In this document: piece after piece, positions 6,307-7,771 of the stretch
How the letters are laid out: each line of letters starts with the position of its first letter
How positions within the stretch are numbered: the stretch's first letter is position 1
NCBI GenBank assembly: GCA_033764095.1
Contig: JANRJF010000428.1
Location: 1-7,771 of the forward strand
Source: JBDTMT01 sp033764095
GTDB taxonomy: Bacteria > Desulfobacterota > Binatia > HRBIN30 > CADEER01
Direction: 5' to 3'
DNA length: 7,771 nucleotides
Translations under genes and position numbers: made by a program
The notes under the pieces: model-generated
Told to the model about the DNA's origin: nothing
The model's input: only the letters and a program-made list of their open reading frames with translations
The model's database searches: none

Positions 6307-7494
6307 TTATTCGGCGACGACGCGCTGCCCGTTGCGCAGCGCGACGTCGCCGAGCACGACGGTCTCGCCGCCGCTCAAGCCTTCGGCGATGCGGATCTTG
6401 TCGCCGACGTCGCCGGCGGTCTCGACGATCTGCGCGGTGACGCGGCCGTCGCGGACGATCCACACGACATTGTCGCCCTGGGTGTCGCGGTGCACGGCGG
6501 TGGCCGGCACCAGCACCGTCGGCTCGTCCTGTTTCTCCGGCTGCGGCGGCGCCAGGAAGGTGACGCGGGCGCTCATGTCGGGCAGCAGTTTCTCGTCCGG
6601 GTGCAGGATGTGCACCTCCACCTTGAGCGTGCCCTTCTGGCGATCGACCTGCGGGTAGAGCTTGACCACCTCGGCCTCGTACTTGAGGTCCTGATAGGCG
6701 TCCGGCGTCACCTGCGCCGGCTGGCCGAGCTTGACGCGGTTGAGGTCGGACTCGTTCACGTCCACCTCGGCGCGCATGTCGGTGAGGTTGGCGAGGCGGA
6801 TCAGGTCGCCCGACCCGGCGAAGCCGCCCGGCACGGCGATCTCGCCGACCTCCTTCAGCTTCGCCAGCACGACGCCGTCGGCCGGCGCGCGCAGCAGGGT
6901 GTAGTCGAGATCGACGCGCGCCTGCTCGAGCTGCGCGTCGAGTTGGGCGATCGCGGCGCGCGCGACGGCGGCCTTGTTGACCAGCACGTCGAGCTCCTGC
7001 TGCGAGATGACGCCGTCGCCGCGCAGCGCGCGGCCGCGCGCCAGGTCGGCGTCGGCGAGCGCCAGATCGGCCCGCGCCGAGGCGATGTTGGCCTCGATGC
7101 CGCTGACGCGCGCCCGGTAGTCGCGGTCGTCGAGTTGCACGAGCGGGTCGTTCTTCTTCACGCTCTGGCCTTCCTCGACGAAATAGTGGTCGATGCGGCC
7201 CGGCACGCGCACGCCGATCGAAACGTAGCGGTCGCCGGTGACGACGTAGCCGGAGCCCGACAGCAGCGGTGCCGGTCCGGTCTCGGCGCCGCTGCTGCGC
7301 TGCGCCGTCGCCACCTGCACCGGCACCGGTCGCGTCATCACCGCCCATGCTGCCGCCGCGCCGGCGACCAGCAGGACGAGGATCAGCGGGGTCACCCAGC
7401 GCCGCGGCTTGCGCGCCTTGCGTCGCGGCGCCGCGCGCTCGATGCGCAACGAGGCCAGGTCGTTGCGCAGCTCGTCTTCGCGTTCGGGCGGCAT
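6307..7494 (-). CDS. Efflux transporter periplasmic adaptor subunit (HlyD/MacA/RND membrane-fusion type)
   Basis: This 395-residue adaptor would link an inner-membrane pump to an outer-membrane channel. From the ATG at 7494 it has a charged cytoplasmic N-terminus, one membrane segment (about residues 33-53, WVTPLILVLLVAGAAAAWAV), a first lipoyl half around VPGRIDHYFVEEGQSVKKNDPLVQLDD, and an alpha-hairpin coiled coil with the tip-like sequence ALRGDGVISQQELD, where the outer-membrane channel normally docks. A second lipoyl half follows (LDYTLLRAPADGVVLAKLKEVGEI), then the beta-barrel (DMRAEVDVNESDLNRVKLGQPAQV) and a membrane-proximal domain. The frame is open upstream to a TTG at 7542 beside the repeat, but the added residues are Pro/Ser-rich, so the ATG is preferred. 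No pump gene follows on its strand; vapBC does. Whether the partner is ABC or RND cannot be told. Confidence 0.9.
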   Translation of the reverse strand: MPPEREDELRNDLASLRIERAAPRRKARKPRRWVTPLILVLLVAGAAAAWAVMTRPVPVQVATAQRSSGAETGPAPLLSGSGYVVTGDRYVSIGVRVPGRIDHYFVEEGQSVKKNDPLVQLDDRDYRARVSGIEANIASARADLALADADLARGRALRGDGVISQQELDVLVNKAAVARAAIAQLDAQLEQARVDLDYTLLRAPADGVVLAKLKEVGEIAVPGGFAGSGDLIRLANLTDMRAEVDVNESDLNRVKLGQPAQVTPDAYQDLKYEAEVVKLYPQVDRQKGTLKVEVHILHPDEKLLPDMSARVTFLAPPQPEKQDEPTVLVPATAVHRDTQGDNVVWIVRDGRVTAQIVETAGDVGDKIRIAEGLSGGETVVLGDVALRNGQRVVAE

Positions 7495-7542
7495 CGGCGG
7501 GAATCTAGGAGACGACGGTGAGGGCGGCAACCGGGGGTTCAA

Positions 7543-7574
7543 GCTGTTAGGCTGCTAGGCTGTTACGCTGTTAG
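7543..7574. repeat. Octamer tandem repeat, four GCTGTTAG-like units
   Basis: Four consecutive 8-bp units read GCTGTTAG (7543-7550), GCTGCTAG (7551-7558), GCTGTTAC (7559-7566) and GCTGTTAG (7567-7574). They lie immediately upstream of the adaptor gene's longest possible frame. An inverted copy closes the window at 7759-7771, so this tract is probably the left edge of a larger repeat element. Confidence 0.8.
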
Positions 7575-7639
7575 TGCCGCCACCGGCCGCGCCGGAACAC
7601 TCGAGCGAGAAACGCGCGTGCTCGCCGCTGAGAAGATCA

Positions 7640-7699
7640 CCACCAAGACACCAAGGCACCAAGGTCTGAGGTCAGCTTGGTGTCTTGGTGCCTTGGTGG
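7640..7699. repeat. Inverted octamer repeat (ACCAAGRC units) forming a hairpin
   Basis: The left arm (7640-7664) holds three tandem 8-bp units, ACCAAGAC, ACCAAGGC and ACCAAGGT. The right arm (7676-7699) holds three units in inverted orientation. The arms can pair in more than one register; for example CACCAAGACACCAAG at 7641-7655 is an exact reverse complement of 7676-7690. The spacer is short. No gene lies here and no T-run follows. From memory, similar ACCAAG-octamer tracts occur between genes in unrelated environmental bacteria; this was not checked. Confidence 0.8.
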
Positions 7700-7771
7700 C
7701 TGGCCTTGCTCCTGTGCGTGAAGTTTCAGGTCAGGGGGCCGCAATATTCTCCGACCCCGTAACAGCCTAAC

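Larger units (their letters stand above)
7543..7771. repeat. Composite nested repeat element, cut by the window end
   Basis: Outer edges carry GCTGTTAG-type octamers in opposite orientation: the right-end 13-mer GTAACAGCCTAAC (7759-7771) is the reverse complement of 7554-7566 with one mismatch. An unrelated octamer hairpin sits between them (7640-7699). The intervening DNA (7575-7639 and 7700-7758) has no recognisable gene. The arrangement looks like a non-autonomous element with terminal inverted repeats, or two repeat families nested in one gap. The true right border lies beyond the window, so the full size is unknown. Confidence 0.5.

Noticed and set aside
6283..7521. Open frame of 412 codons on +
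   Set aside because: It is antisense to the adaptor; repeated Val/Leu/Asp/His patterns are the mirror of the adaptor's codons.
7495..7542. TTG start giving a longer adaptor
   Set aside because: The added Pro/Ser/Arg residues are not typical and TTG is a rare start; ATG at 7494 suffices.
7640..7699. CRISPR array
   Set aside because: The units are only 8 bp, directly adjacent with no unique spacers, and inverted around a loop; there are no cas genes.

Overview
The window is very GC-rich DNA (50 of 60 bases are G/C in a hand count at 4501-4560). It is packed with ordinary bacterial housekeeping and accessory genes and carries several kinds of short intergenic repeat. Two predicted lipoproteins and a periplasmic adaptor protein point to a Gram-negative bacterium. 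The gene set, GC content and repeat style fit an environmental high-GC lineage of the deltaproteobacterial/myxococcal/Binatota kind. That placement is an impression from protein style only and is not proven by the sequence. The first ~110 bases look like a low-complexity contig end.

Layout, left to right. 1-383 has no convincing gene; it holds a series of GC-rich hairpins, a 15-bp tandem repeat and a strong hairpin just before the first gene. 384-1043 (+) is a nitroreductase-family flavoprotein. It converges on 1047-2063 (-), a BMP/Med (PnrA-like) substrate-binding lipoprotein, and a perfect 11-bp inverted repeat sits at their junction. Diverging from the BMP gene is 2188-3102 (+), an alpha/beta-hydrolase (lipase-like) lipoprotein whose stop codon lies inside a 154-bp near-palindromic repeat (3089-3242). 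Next comes a tight two-gene unit on +, a MOSC-domain protein (3275-4141) and an M20 dipeptidase-like metallopeptidase (4149-5543), 7 nt apart. It converges on a VapBC-type toxin-antitoxin pair on - (antitoxin 6028-6231, PIN toxin 5610-6026). Upstream of that pair on the same strand is a membrane-anchored HlyD/MacA/RND-type periplasmic adaptor (6307-7494). The right end (7543-7771) is a nested repeat element: octamer tandem repeats at the edges in inverted orientation around an internal octamer hairpin.

No shared pathway links the genes. The clear functional units are the MOSC-M20 pair (translationally close, purpose unknown) and the vapBC pair (self-contained toxin-antitoxin). Two transport components, the BMP lipoprotein and the adaptor, have no transporter genes beside them in the window. 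I did not find a convincing new multi-gene system. The most unusual content is the non-coding repeats: each of three intergenic regions carries a different short-unit repeat, and two of them form large inverted structures next to gene boundaries.
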